Positions 1 through 10,187 of a DNA stretch of 64,000 nucleotides are shown one piece after another. Each line of letters begins with the position of its first letter. Position 1 is the stretch's first letter. The notes beneath the pieces were generated by a model that searched no databases, was not told the DNA's origin, and was given only the letters and a program-made list of their open reading frames with translations. Position numbers and translations under genes: made by a program. This stretch comes from Brasenia schreberi (lineage: Eukaryota; Streptophyta; Magnoliopsida; Nymphaeales; Cabombaceae): positions 248,001 to 312,000 of the forward strand of contig JAYKKT010000047.1 of assembly GCA_036023115.1 (NCBI GenBank). The letters are read 5' to 3'.

Positions 1-2490
1 TGCGAAAGTATTCATTCCTGAATAGAAGAGAAAGAAATTAAGACCTAAAATAGTGGATGTTATATTTGTGGGTTACGTGGTGACAAGTTATGCGTACAGA
101 TTCTTGGTAATTAGATATGATATTTCTTGCATAAGCGTTAATACAATTGTTGTGCTTCGTATTGCTACATTTTTTAAAAATGTGTTTCTCATGAATACTG
201 GAGTTTTCTAAAGTATATCTTTTAGAGATTCTGATGATACTATTAGTTTCATTATTGATCATATGAAAAAGATGACAAATATTAGGGGTGACCCTCATTG
301 TGTTGTTTTCGCATAAGATGACTCTTAGAAAATAACTAAACCAAGGAGAAGTAAACGATATAAGATATCAAAGGTCTTTGGAAGTAACTTTGTTACTTTC
401 AATGCCAAGGATGATCATATCACCTGTTAGGAGACTATGACCTCACTAGAGGTTAAATTTTGGAAGGAAGCCATTAACGATGGAGTCCAGTCAATTCTTT
501 TTAACAGTACTTGAGAATTGGTAGATGTGTCCCCTAGTTATTCTATTGTGGATTGTAAGTAGATTTTTAAGAAGAAACTAAATGCAGACAAAACAATCAA
601 TAATACAAGGTCAGGTTAGTTGCTAAGGAGTATATCCAAAAGGAAGGAATATATTACTTTGATACTTATTCTCCAATTTTTTGAATAACCACAATCCGAG
701 TGCTTATAACACTTACCTCCATATATGACCTCATAATACATTAGATAGATGTGAAGACTACTTTCCTACATGGTGACCTCCATAAGAAAATGGATCAACC
801 AGAGGTATTTGTGACTCGTGAGAATGAGTTTAAGGTATGTAAGCATGTTAAATCATTATATAGTTTGAAACAAGTCTCTAAACAATGGCATGAAAAATTT
901 GATTATGTAATATCATCTTTTGGCTTTGTTTATAATGATTATAATAAGTGTGTCTACTGCAACTCAGTCAATAATGCTTTCATTATTCTTTGCATATATG
1001 TTAATCATATATTATTGTTTGGTTTCGATATAAGAATAGTAAATGAGAATAAGTCATTCTTGTGTAGTAAGTTTGAGATGAATGACATGAGTTTGACTTA
1101 CGTGATTTTAGGTATTAAAATCACAAGGTCTACTGATGGTATAATAATCTCTCAATCTCAGTATGTTGAGAAAGTTTTAGAGAGATTTGGATATACAAAC
1201 TGTAGATCTTTTAAGACCCTATATGATTTATCAAAGGCTTTGTATAATAATGAAAGTGGTATTTCTGTATCTCAACTATGATATTATTAGATTATCGATA
1301 GTTTGATATATCTAACCAACTGTATATGATCAAATATTGTATTTATTGTATGTAAGTTGAGTAGATACACTAGTTGTCCAGATAGAAACAATTGGAAGCT
1401 CTAGAGTAACTTACTATGTGAAGTAAACAATTTTCTTTGTACTACATTATATTAAACATCCTTCTATTTTTTAATGATTCAGTGATGCTAGTTAGATAGC
1501 AAAACATTCTCTGAGTAATGAGGTCATTGAATATGTGTTTCTTGTGGGTGATGACGCTTTCACCTAAAAATAAAAAAATAAACTATTTTGACCCGTTCTA
1601 CCTTTGAGGTAGAACTATGTGCTTTGAATGAGACTTGATTGGAAGTTGAATGGCTTAAGGGACTTATGTCTAATTTATCTATAGTAAAGAAATCACTTTC
1701 TCCAATTTCAGTATATTGTGATAACATAACTACAATTACTATGATTAGTAGTTTTAAAGACAACTAAAAGCAATGAATAAACATATAAGTTTGACTAAAG
1801 TTTATAAGGGCTCTTGTATATGATGAGTCATGACTGTAGATTTTGTTGGATCTAAAGATAACACATTCACACTTTTGACTAAGGGTCTATCAATAACCTT
1901 AGTTAAAAAATCTAGGTTGGGGCCTATGATTTGTTTAAAAGCAGTGGCAACCTAACCTAATTGAGTTGAGGTCTCATAAAGTAAGTTCAATGTAGTAGTA
2001 ACAAGTTGTTGAGTGAATAAAATGACACTTTATATTATGTGATATTTTTAGTATGTATGTGTTTGTCTCTTATAAACCTAAAGTGTAATGGTTGTAACTT
2101 TAGTAAAAGATTATTCTCTAAATGAGATCGGGTCATAGGATAAGTGGCTAGCAGTACATCTTTGGAGATGTTTAGCTAAGTGATTGACATTATGTGGCTG
2201 CAATAGGAGAATTGGGTTGTTTACTAAAGTCAATCATGATACAAAATATGAATGCATGACCATTAATGCATCACTCCTATATATCATGCCATAACCTTTT
2301 ATTATATTATTACCAATATACACCTTTACACATAATGTTCATGTTCAAGATGTATGTTGACCTAGTTCCTCTAAGTGTAATATTGGATAACTCAAATAAC
2401 GATTCAAATTGAAAGGTATCATTACTGAAAGTATAATACGAGAGTTGGGTTAAGAGAATACTTTTATACTTAAGGACTTTGTGGGGGGAT
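1..2490 (+). pseudogene. Ty1/Copia pol remnant (integrase C-terminus to RNase H)
   Basis: Decayed polyprotein of a Copia retrotransposon that continues left of the window. The first bases encode an integrase C-terminal stretch with a VIFVGY-type motif. Reverse transcriptase follows, longest open part 751-1281 (TFLHGD, SLKQ, LGIKI and SQSQYVEKVL motifs). The catalytic YVDD box reads YVNH near 999, so the enzyme is dead. Degenerate RNase H follows to about 1960, with an LTKGL-type end motif. Stops and frameshifts are frequent. A purine tract (2481-2490) directly precedes the LTR. The same family recurs on the opposite strand at 62263-64000. Confidence 0.85.
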
Positions 2491-2848
2491 TGTTAGATTT
2501 AATGTTCATTAATGATATTTAATTCATATTGGTATCCCCAAATATTCAATTGATACATCATTGATATATTTGAAAGTTCTAAAGTATAAAAAGTCATATT
2601 GAATACTTGTACATGTGATGACCAAGAGAAGACAAAGTTTAGTCCCATATTGAAAAATGTGACAAACCCACATGTCCTTTTATATGTTGGTAGCTCATGA
2701 ACCTTAGTTTAAAGAGCTTGGAGATGACATGCTAGACCACAAATACGTCTCTATCTAATCTTAGGTTTTTTACTGTATGTCCCAATTCTTCTCAACTTCC
2801 TCCTTATATTCTTTAAAATTTTTAAGTGTCTCAAATTTATGTGCTAAG
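2491..2848 (+). repeat. 3' LTR of the left-edge Copia element (partial)
   Basis: Starts with TGTTAG right after the G-rich polypurine tract, as expected for a Copia 3' LTR. About 260 bases (to roughly 2750) align by eye with the reverse complement of 61985-62262, including the shared 'cttttatat' and 'aaagagcttgg' blocks. The far end is not defined because the sequence runs into a TA repeat and then into another element. Confidence 0.65.

Positions 2849-2879
<31 letters not shown>
2849..2879. repeat. (TA)n microsatellite at integrase codons
   Basis: TA tract of about 30 bases. It abuts the integrase sequence of the minus-strand Copia copy at the point where the protein reads F-I-D-N-Y-L-R-Y-x-Y-I-Y. 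It is also the junction between the left Copia LTR and that copy. Confidence 0.85.
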
Positions 2880-2882
<3 letters not shown>

Positions 2883-4123
2883 CTCAAGTAATTATCGATA
2901 AAGATTATGAAATATACATTCCCACAATGATATCTTACCCTAAAAGGTCCATATAAATTAGTGTGAATAATTTATAATAGGGTTGTTTCCTTTTTTATTT
3001 TCTTGAGAAATGTCTTTCTTGTCATTCTCCCTTGTATAAAGGTTTCACATTTACCAAAAGTGTTTTCCTGAAATCCTTAAAATAAGTCACAAGTCAAATA
3101 ATTTTCTCAACTTTTTCGAACTTATATACTTCGATTGACCACGTTGTTTTCCTGAAATCCTTAAAATAAGTCACAAGTCAAATAATTTCCTGAAATAATT
3201 TATAATAGGCTCTTCAGGATATGTTTTATTGCTTTAAAGTCAATCCACCAACTAGATATTGGGCAATCTATGTAGATGCATTATGAAACCATATAGATTA
3301 TGTCTTACTTCGATTGACTATGTTGTTGTATGTTTCTATCGCCATTCTTCTTGTTGCGGCAATTTCTCTTATATTGCTTCATCTTTCTAGAGTTGAAACA
3401 CTTAACCCGATAAGCGATTTTTTAAAAGTTTGATCGCCTTTTTTGTTATTCTTGCTAAACTTTTTGTTTGGTTTATTTTTTTTCTTGTTCGGTCTAAAAC
3501 TTGTTCCTATCTATTCTTGAGATAGTAGCAACTTATCATTCTTATTTCTATTCATGTGCTCTTGTTTAATTGCTAGTTTGAGGGGTAACCTGGAAATGTT
3601 TGTTTCACCTCCTAAACTCAAGGCCGTGATAACCATATTTCATGAAGGGGGAAAACTATTTAGGATAGTTGATATTTTCATAGCATCGGGGATAACCGAC
3701 TTTGCTACAACTAAGTCTCTTACATTTGATTTACATGTTATACTATAGTATTTCTTTCTTTTATTTTGTAGGAGTTGTATTTTTGTAGTAGTAATTGAAC
3801 ATTTAGTTTAATTGTAGTATCATATTTATCTGTTATTAAATCAAACAACTCTTTTGAAGTCTCGTATTCTTCAAATACCTTAATTAAGTCATCCTCTATA
3901 TAGGTTAACATTATTGTTTTGGCTATGATATCAGCTCCTAGGAATGTTTTGTACGATTCCTTTTTCTTCTTGTGTTACAGTTAGAGTAGGTAGTGAAACT
4001 GTATCCTTTAAAATATAGTTTATACCTTTAAGTGTAAATACTAAAGTGATACATTTTTTCCACACTTGCAAATTTCAGTTTTTTTGTTTTTGCCAACTTC
4101 GATACACAAATCCTAGAGTTCAT
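2880..4123 (-). pseudogene. Copia gag and partial integrase remnant
   Basis: Reading the minus strand, a gag-like start codon lies at 4121-4123 (M-N-S-R-I-C-V-S-K-L), matching the gag start of the element at 12653. The 'gaatacgagacttcaaaag' block (about 3850-3875) matches gag at 12905 and 33865. A degenerate zinc knuckle (C-F-N-S-x7-Y-K-R-N-C) lies near 3355-3400. Integrase follows ('ttatatggacctttt' block near 2950) and is cut off at the TA tract. Many stops. It is a sister copy of the element in the glucanase intron. Confidence 0.75.
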
Positions 4124-5251
4124 TTTAATTCTTTTAGAAAAAATAATAATAGGATAGTCTAAAAAAGAAACAATCAACCATGTGTCTTAGTAGACTGCAA
4201 CAATTTGCAACAATATATAGGTATTATTTTGAAAAAACATGTCCAAGTGCCTATGTGTATTTTCAGTTGATACTTAGATATCAATTGAAAAAACTCTTAA
4301 CTTGATTATGCTATTTTAAACTAGGCAAGAGATAAAATTATAATTTTTTGCTTTATTTTGTGTCACTATAATTTTCCAAAAACCTTAGGGGCAAACTAGA
4401 AATTTTACCCTTCTGTCTTGTTTTGAAATATTTCAAAAAGACTCAGGGCAGAATAGTAAAAAGTCACCTCGTTTTTGTAAAATTCGTGGTTGATCAAGGG
4501 TAGATTCGTAATTATACCCCTCAGTCCATTTTTTAATTTTATTAAAAAGACAAGGGTAGTACTATCTTTTTACATAATAACAAAATCATAAATTTTTAAC
4601 TGTAAAAGGGTAACTTTGTACTTTCACAATCTGATATTTTGTAATTTTCAAAAACTACCAAAGGATATTTTTATCTTTTCGACATTAGGGCAAAATTGTC
4701 TTTTACTAAAAAATAAAAATCATGTTTCTGGAAAACCGTCAGTGATTTTTCAAAAACTAGGTGGTTTCGGTAGCCCACGATTTCAGAAAACCGTGGTGAT
4801 AGAAGACTTGAGAAGGGAGAGAGGAAAAAACAAAAAGGGAGAGAGAGGGAAGAGAGGCGATGGGAAGAGGGAGAAGGGGATGGGCAATGCCTCTTCGTCG
4901 CTCTGCCTGGTCTTTGCCGCTTTGCCTTCTTGTTGAGTTTGTCGCTCCGCCTCGCTGTTTGCTTTCTTGCTGATCCTGCCTCCCAACTTTGTTGCTTCCT
5001 TACTGGCTGAACTTGTCGTTCTGTCCCATCACTTGCTTATGTATTTTCTTTTTTCTTTGCCTTTCGGTTGAGTTTTGCCTCTGTATTTTTTCATTTGCTC
5101 TTCCTTTTCGTTCGAGCATCGTTTATGTCTTTTTTCTTTTGTTATGTCTTTTTGGTCGAGTGTCATCTCTGTCTTTCTTCTTTTTGCTCCGCCATTCTTT
5201 TTTGGTAGTACTTGTGTGCAAGTTTTTCGCATTGAGGCTATGATACTAATG
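4124..5251 (-). mobile_element. Copia untranslated leader with primer-binding site
   Basis: About 1.13 kb between LTR and gag, low in coding potential and rich in phrases such as 'gcaaaattgtctttta', as in the leaders of the copies at 11461-12652 and 32493-33690. At its LTR end (about 5229-5249) the minus strand reads TAGTATCATAGCCTCA, resembling the usual Copia primer-binding site TGGTATCAGAGCC (initiator tRNA-Met 3' end). The pyrimidine-rich block 5040-5240 yields long open frames on both strands that look like chance. Confidence 0.6.
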
Positions 5252-5570
5252 TGAGGTTTTGTCCGGCCTTGCTTTAGTTATTGACCTTTGTAATTGCCAA
5301 AGTTTGTAGTGGAAAGTATCGGGAAGGTTTATAGACAAATAAGGAAGGAAGAAGATGATGATTGTACATCGTTTCCCAGATAAGATTATATATTTTTTTA
5401 GTTCTATTTCACTGTATTTTTTGTACATTATTTATAGACAGCTTCATCTTTCTTGTTTTAACGTTTGAGTTTTCCTGTACAAGTCGTTCAGTGTGTAATG
5501 TTTTTAATTTAATTCTTTTCTTTACCCTCATGTAACGTTTTACAACGTAGAATGATCATTTTCCGTCACC
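5252..5570 (-). repeat. Putative 5' LTR of the minus-strand Copia copy
   Basis: In minus orientation it ends with CTCACA just before the primer-binding-site-like sequence. It contains a TATA box (CTATAAATA, about 5430-5438), placed as an LTR promoter should be. The outer end near 5570 is estimated; no partner LTR or target duplication was found. Confidence 0.45.
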
Positions 5571-6828
5571 ACTACGATAAAAGTGGGGCGTCGTGATTCT
5601 ATTTCTATGTTACCTTATAAATTATAGTTATCATGTGAATCTCCAAAAATGAAAAACACATTTGTTAACCTGACTTCGGATGAATTTCTCAAAACTCAAC
5701 CTTCTGCACCGATAAAAAATCATGGCTAGTTTTTTCGCGTATGGATGAGATGCATTTGTAAAGAACTCTGGTTGAGTAACACAAATGAAATGGTCAAAAA
5801 CATGGTGTTCAACAGAAAAGGAACGTCCTGCCACAAGTCGCGAATAACATTTTACTAGTAGCTTCAGATATTTGCTATAGATACACACTTGTACAATACA
5901 GCCATTCTTATTCCTTTTGCAAGAATTCAAAGGTGTCCTCTACCGCCGCACTCTGATCACGTTATTTCCACTGCCACCACAATCTAGTTTGGAAACATAT
6001 GACGTTAGTAGAGAAAGAGAATATAGGATATTTAAAGGCATCAACCTCCCAGTTATAGATCTCATCTACATCATGAAACGAGGCTTACAACTTTACGATA
6101 TACTGTAGAGAATTCAGTACACGCACACAGAAAAAAAAGAGCAATCTGTTGGTAGTCACAGCTTTTGAAAGTAACAGATCCAACTCATGAACACAGATGC
6201 CCTTCCTTAAACTTCAAGATTAAAGGAGGCATGTCCGAAAGAGTCTCCAAATTTATAGGTGAGATGAAGATTTCTACAATGCAATATTCCCAAATATTAG
6301 CAAGACTGTCGGTGCATGTGTAGTGTGTGTGTGAGAGAGAGAGAGAGACGGGAAACCTTGTGTTTGTGTGCAATCATGTACATATGCGTGACTGTGTGTT
6401 GTTCCTGTGCACAATCAGAAGGAAAAACTTGACTAGGAGAGCATTTCAGATCCATTAACCAACGAAGGCATAGTTTTTTTAAAAAAAAATTTAACAGGGT
6501 CTGGGGTGAGTTATTGGTCATCATATTGCGGAGGCCTAGGCATGTGTTGGTGGAATCGTTGACGTACATATTTTGTACCAGTTGAACAGACTTTTAAAGT
6601 ACATCTCTACCTTGCCATTTATTTGCTTGGCCTTCAAGGAGGTGCACTCTCGTCATGACCGTGGACTGTTGAACAGTTCAGGATGTGAAATCTTTTGAAA
6701 AATGTATGTGCATGCGAAATCCAGGTTGGCTATCACTAGAGGTTCCATGCAACAAAAGTTGTATGCACTACCCCCGTTTTATAACTTGTTAGATGGATGA
6801 AGATTGCATACTTACAGACACCAGACCT
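5571..6828. other. Intergenic, no gene recognised
   Basis: Short open frames on both strands match nothing I know. A short GT/GA tract lies at about 6325-6350 and a T/A run at 6474-6490. I see no transposon ends. Confidence 0.5.
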
Positions 6829-6902
6829 TGCACCAGCCGGGAATCGAACCCGGGTCTGTACCGTGGCAGGGTACTATTCTACCACTAGACCACTAAGCGT
6901 GC
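6829..6902 (-). pseudogene. tRNA-Gly(GCC)-like, acceptor stem broken
   Basis: The minus strand carries an almost perfect plant tRNA-Gly: D-arm/A-box (TGGTCTAGTGGTAGAAT), anticodon arm with GCC in CCTGCCACGG, and T-arm/B-box (GGGTTCGATTCCC) followed by the 3' acceptor half CTGGTGC. The 5' acceptor strand reads GCACGCTTAG instead of GCACCAG, a 3-base excess, so only the outer four pairs can form. The internal Pol III promoter boxes are intact, so it may still be transcribed, but a functional tRNA is doubtful. Confidence 0.65.
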
Positions 6903-7013
6903 TGGGATGGCAACCTCTAACCGCTCTGTTGCGGCGCGAGGCAGAGAACACACATAATATATGAGCGGGGAGGGATCGGGCTAAAGGTCAACCCACCCCA
7001 CCCCGCCTCTCTT

Positions 7014-7173
<160 letters not shown>

Positions 7174-8125
7174 ATATAAATATATATATGATACTAACTG
7201 ATTATTTTATATGTTAAAGTGGGGTGGGTTATATTTGATCGAGTCCTCACTGACAAAATGAATGCCCCATCACGAGCATATTCCAACGACCATATTGTGT
7301 CTGATTGAATGGTGGACATCAATTCTTTATGAGAGATCTACTAATGTAGTTTCCTTCATACACAAAGCTTGTATCTACATTGCTTTAACGTAGAGATGAG
7401 GAAGGCACATCTACCATCAAAAGAAATGCGGTTCCTAGAATTTCCCACCTCATATACAGTTCATTCTTGCACATGGCAAAGCTTTTAATTGATTACTTTC
7501 AACTAGGGATGGCAATATTGATTCGACTCACGCAACCCCGACCCAACCCGACCTGATCAAGTATCAAGCAGGGAAGGTGATTGGAATCGAAACCGATCAA
7601 ATCCGAATTAGCGACCACCCAGTTTAGTTCCTTTTTCACCTTTTATGGGACTGGTGATTTAATCTTTCTTTCTTTTTTTAATTTAATTGTTTTTTCCTAG
7701 AACCGGTACTTGGAAAAAAGTTGCATGAAAACCCCTACGTCCAAACTCCTAATGTTGTTGACTTTTCTTTAATAAAGCCCTTGTTTCTTCACTCGTGGCG
7801 TCATATGAAAGAACAATTTGTGGCATAAGTTTATGTCGGGGATGTCCATAAAGAATGGTCCAAATTCAGATCAGCCTCACGCGGTTCTGAGATCTGTTTT
7901 CCCCATAATGTCTCCTGAATGATGAAGATGCACACTATTAATTAACCTTTTAGTAGTTAACATGAGAGATTTTCTTGTAAATTAAGGAAGCCGACAACTT
8001 TTAACTTGGACTGCTCTATGACATCACCTCCCTTATCTCATCCCCCACTTGTTTTATGAATCAACAATTTGAGTATTGTTGGGCTTTGCTGCGAGATAAG
8101 GCGTGCTAAAACAAGTTGAATCCAT
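7174..8125. other. Intergenic, no gene recognised
   Basis: AT-rich, with no reading frame or repeat I can name. A run of short Asp/Pro-type triplets near 7520-7620 is not convincing as coding. Confidence 0.5.
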
Positions 8126-8262
8126 CACTGTGGACAGTGGCGGATCCATTTTAAGGTGTGGTGAGGCATAAGTTTCACTCAAAATCTGAAAAATTCTTGA
8201 TTCTACACTGTATGGGCTTCAAATTCAAATGCCAAGATTATTGGGTCCGCCACTCATTGTGG
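8126..8262. mobile_element. hAT-like MITE with 8-bp target duplication
   Basis: A 121-bp element (8134-8254) with imperfect terminal inverted repeats: 'cagtggcggatcca' at the left and 'tgggtccgccact' at the right. It is flanked by CACTGTGG (8126-8133) and CATTGTGG (8255-8262), an 8-bp duplication with one mismatch, as hAT elements make. No coding capacity. The 'GTGGCGGA' ends resemble a MITE type common in plants (from memory). Confidence 0.55.
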
Positions 8263-8637
8263 GGGTGGTTGCTCTCATGCAAATGGAGTTGCAACTGAGG
8301 TTCAGCTCTGCCTACTTGTATCAGTAGCGGCCGACATACTTACGATAGTTGTTTCGCGGATGAGGCTTACCTGGAAGAGTGCTCCATGCGATCATCCCCC
8401 AGAAAAATGGATAAGGGTTAAAGATTATGATTTTACATATTGCGATCTTGAAAATTCTATATAAACTCTATTATCTAGATAAATGATATACTTAAAAATA
8501 AGAACAACTTAGTGAAGGCAAAACTTTTTCTGACAGATTACCACACCTAAAACAAAAATGATCCAATATTAGGTGAAGTCAATCCTCAATAGTAAATGTG
8601 AGGTGTCACAACTCTCTCTCTCTCTCTCTCTTTTATG

Positions 8638-8687
<50 letters not shown>

Positions 8688-9240
8688 TATCACTTTTCAG
8701 CTGAAGAAAGAAAAGTACTGGTATAATGGCATGATCCTCTCTGCACCAAAAAAAAAAATTATTCCTTTTTCATGTGATACAGACTGCAGCTTTTACTGTT
8801 CACTTTTCATTCAAAACTCTTCTTGGGTACTTTCCCAGTATCTATTTGCTGTTTTTTTTTTTAAATTGGAAATCGATTTACTTATTAACCAATTAGGTCG
8901 CGTCGTTGAATTATTTTTCATGTCTCAGCGCAGCAAGTGGGAGCCGGAATGTACGCTAAGCCGTGCATGGATTTGCAACAGCTGGATGGTCCCTATTGTA
9001 TGATCAGATCCTGGTTGTCCGTTAGAATGAATTTTAAAGGTAATGACGTATCGTAATCTTAGCCGTGTACATCCATGCATCTGAATGGCCACGATTTCCT
9101 GTAAGATGGCAATAAACATAATCATGACCGAAGATGGTATGGAGTGTCAGAGAATCGGCAGTAATTCCATTCTACCAAGAACAAAGTTTTAATACATTTT
9201 ATAAATATGAACAAGTAAATTAATATCATCAACAGGCTAA
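8263..9240. other. Intergenic with CT/TA microsatellite
   Basis: A (CT)n then (TA)n tract lies at about 8610-8690. The open frame running out of the repeat has no recognisable domain. Nothing else identified. Confidence 0.5.
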
Positions 9241-9243
9241 AAG

Positions 9244-9400
9244 GTCTAACTTTTATTTTATTTTATTTAGTTACAGCGGAAGTCTGAGGCCACGTATGTG
9301 CGCCACGGGAATCGAACTTGCGGCATTTATGTCTTCCCATCCATAATAATCAAGAAACCCAAGTCCATACAACTCAATTGGCATGCTAAACCCTACTAAA
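9244..9400 (-). mobile_element. Probable tRNA-derived SINE
   Basis: Read on the minus strand it has a Pol III B-box-like motif (AGTTCGATTCCC, about 9307-9318), then a CACATACGTGGC block, and ends in an A-rich tail of TAAAA units (plus strand 'ttttattttattttattt' at 9250-9269). An A-box-like stretch lies about 60 bases upstream. The layout is that of a plant SINE. No target duplication was found, so boundaries are approximate. Confidence 0.5.
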
Positions 9401-9529
9401 TCATGCTTAAATGATTCGTCAGTCATTCATACCAAAAATTTAACGCAAAATCGTCCTCTACAAGAACAAATGCGCAGGTTCTTACATACACGGCGACTTC
9501 CTTAAGTAATTGAGCTGACATGCATAATC

Positions 9530-9645
9530 TGTGGCATAGTTTTCTTTTGGTTACAACAAGAGCCAGGTACGTGTCTCTGGGTATCGAACTCATGACCTTC
9601 GAGTCCCCGTTAACCAGGCGAGTTAACCTCCGAGTGTGCCAAAGT
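9530..9645 (-). mobile_element. Second, diverged SINE copy
   Basis: The same order of blocks as the unit at 9244-9400: a B-box-like AGTTCGATACCC, then CACGTACCTGGC, then GTAACC and an A-rich end. The two copies share orientation and lie about 250 bases apart. An A-box-like TTAACTCGCCTGG precedes the B-box. Strongly diverged. Confidence 0.45.
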
Positions 9646-10022
9646 AAAACGAAAGAATCATAATCTGATTCCTCATAGGCCGGACACATTCGGTTTCGGT
9701 TCCAAATATGGCTATTGAACTATCCAATTGGCCATGGAGGGTTATGACACTCGGTCCGAAAATTAACGTTCTAAACGACCCGTTTACTATGGTATTTCTC
9801 ATTTGATAGTGGAATCGAGAACCGGATCCACATATAAATGAATTTGAATCCAACCCGAACCCAATAAAAGGTTGAAACGCAGTCAATTAGATGACGACCA
9901 CCCAGCACTGAATCTAACCAATCGCCCCCATGCCCGAGAAACGTGAGAGATGCTGGATTTGAACATATAACGCCGCGTGGAGTTTTTACCGTTTCCACTG
10001 CACTCACAAGATTAAGGGAAAT

Positions 10023-10056
<34 letters not shown>

Positions 10057-10187
10057 ATGTCTTTTACCTTGTTATACACTGAGCACAGGCTGAACAGTTA
10101 GAGACCCATTTTCTTCATTAGTCTAGTTACGAGGAGGCGGTTTTCCGACTACCAATCTGGTTTTCTGCCGGAGCTTCTTCCAAAAGG
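9646..10187 (+). promoter_or_regulatory. Upstream region of the GH17 gene
   Basis: Sequence before the glucanase start codon. A GA-rich tract (about 10022-10058) lies 130-165 bases before the ATG, a common feature of plant 5' UTRs and core promoters. No clear TATA box was chosen. Short open frames here are not conserved coding sequence. Confidence 0.4.

Noticed and set aside
4616..5243. Overlapping open frames on both strands, some with hydrophobic Phe/Leu/Cys-rich text
   Set aside because: They lie in the pyrimidine-rich leader of a minus-strand Copia copy; the composition explains the open frames.
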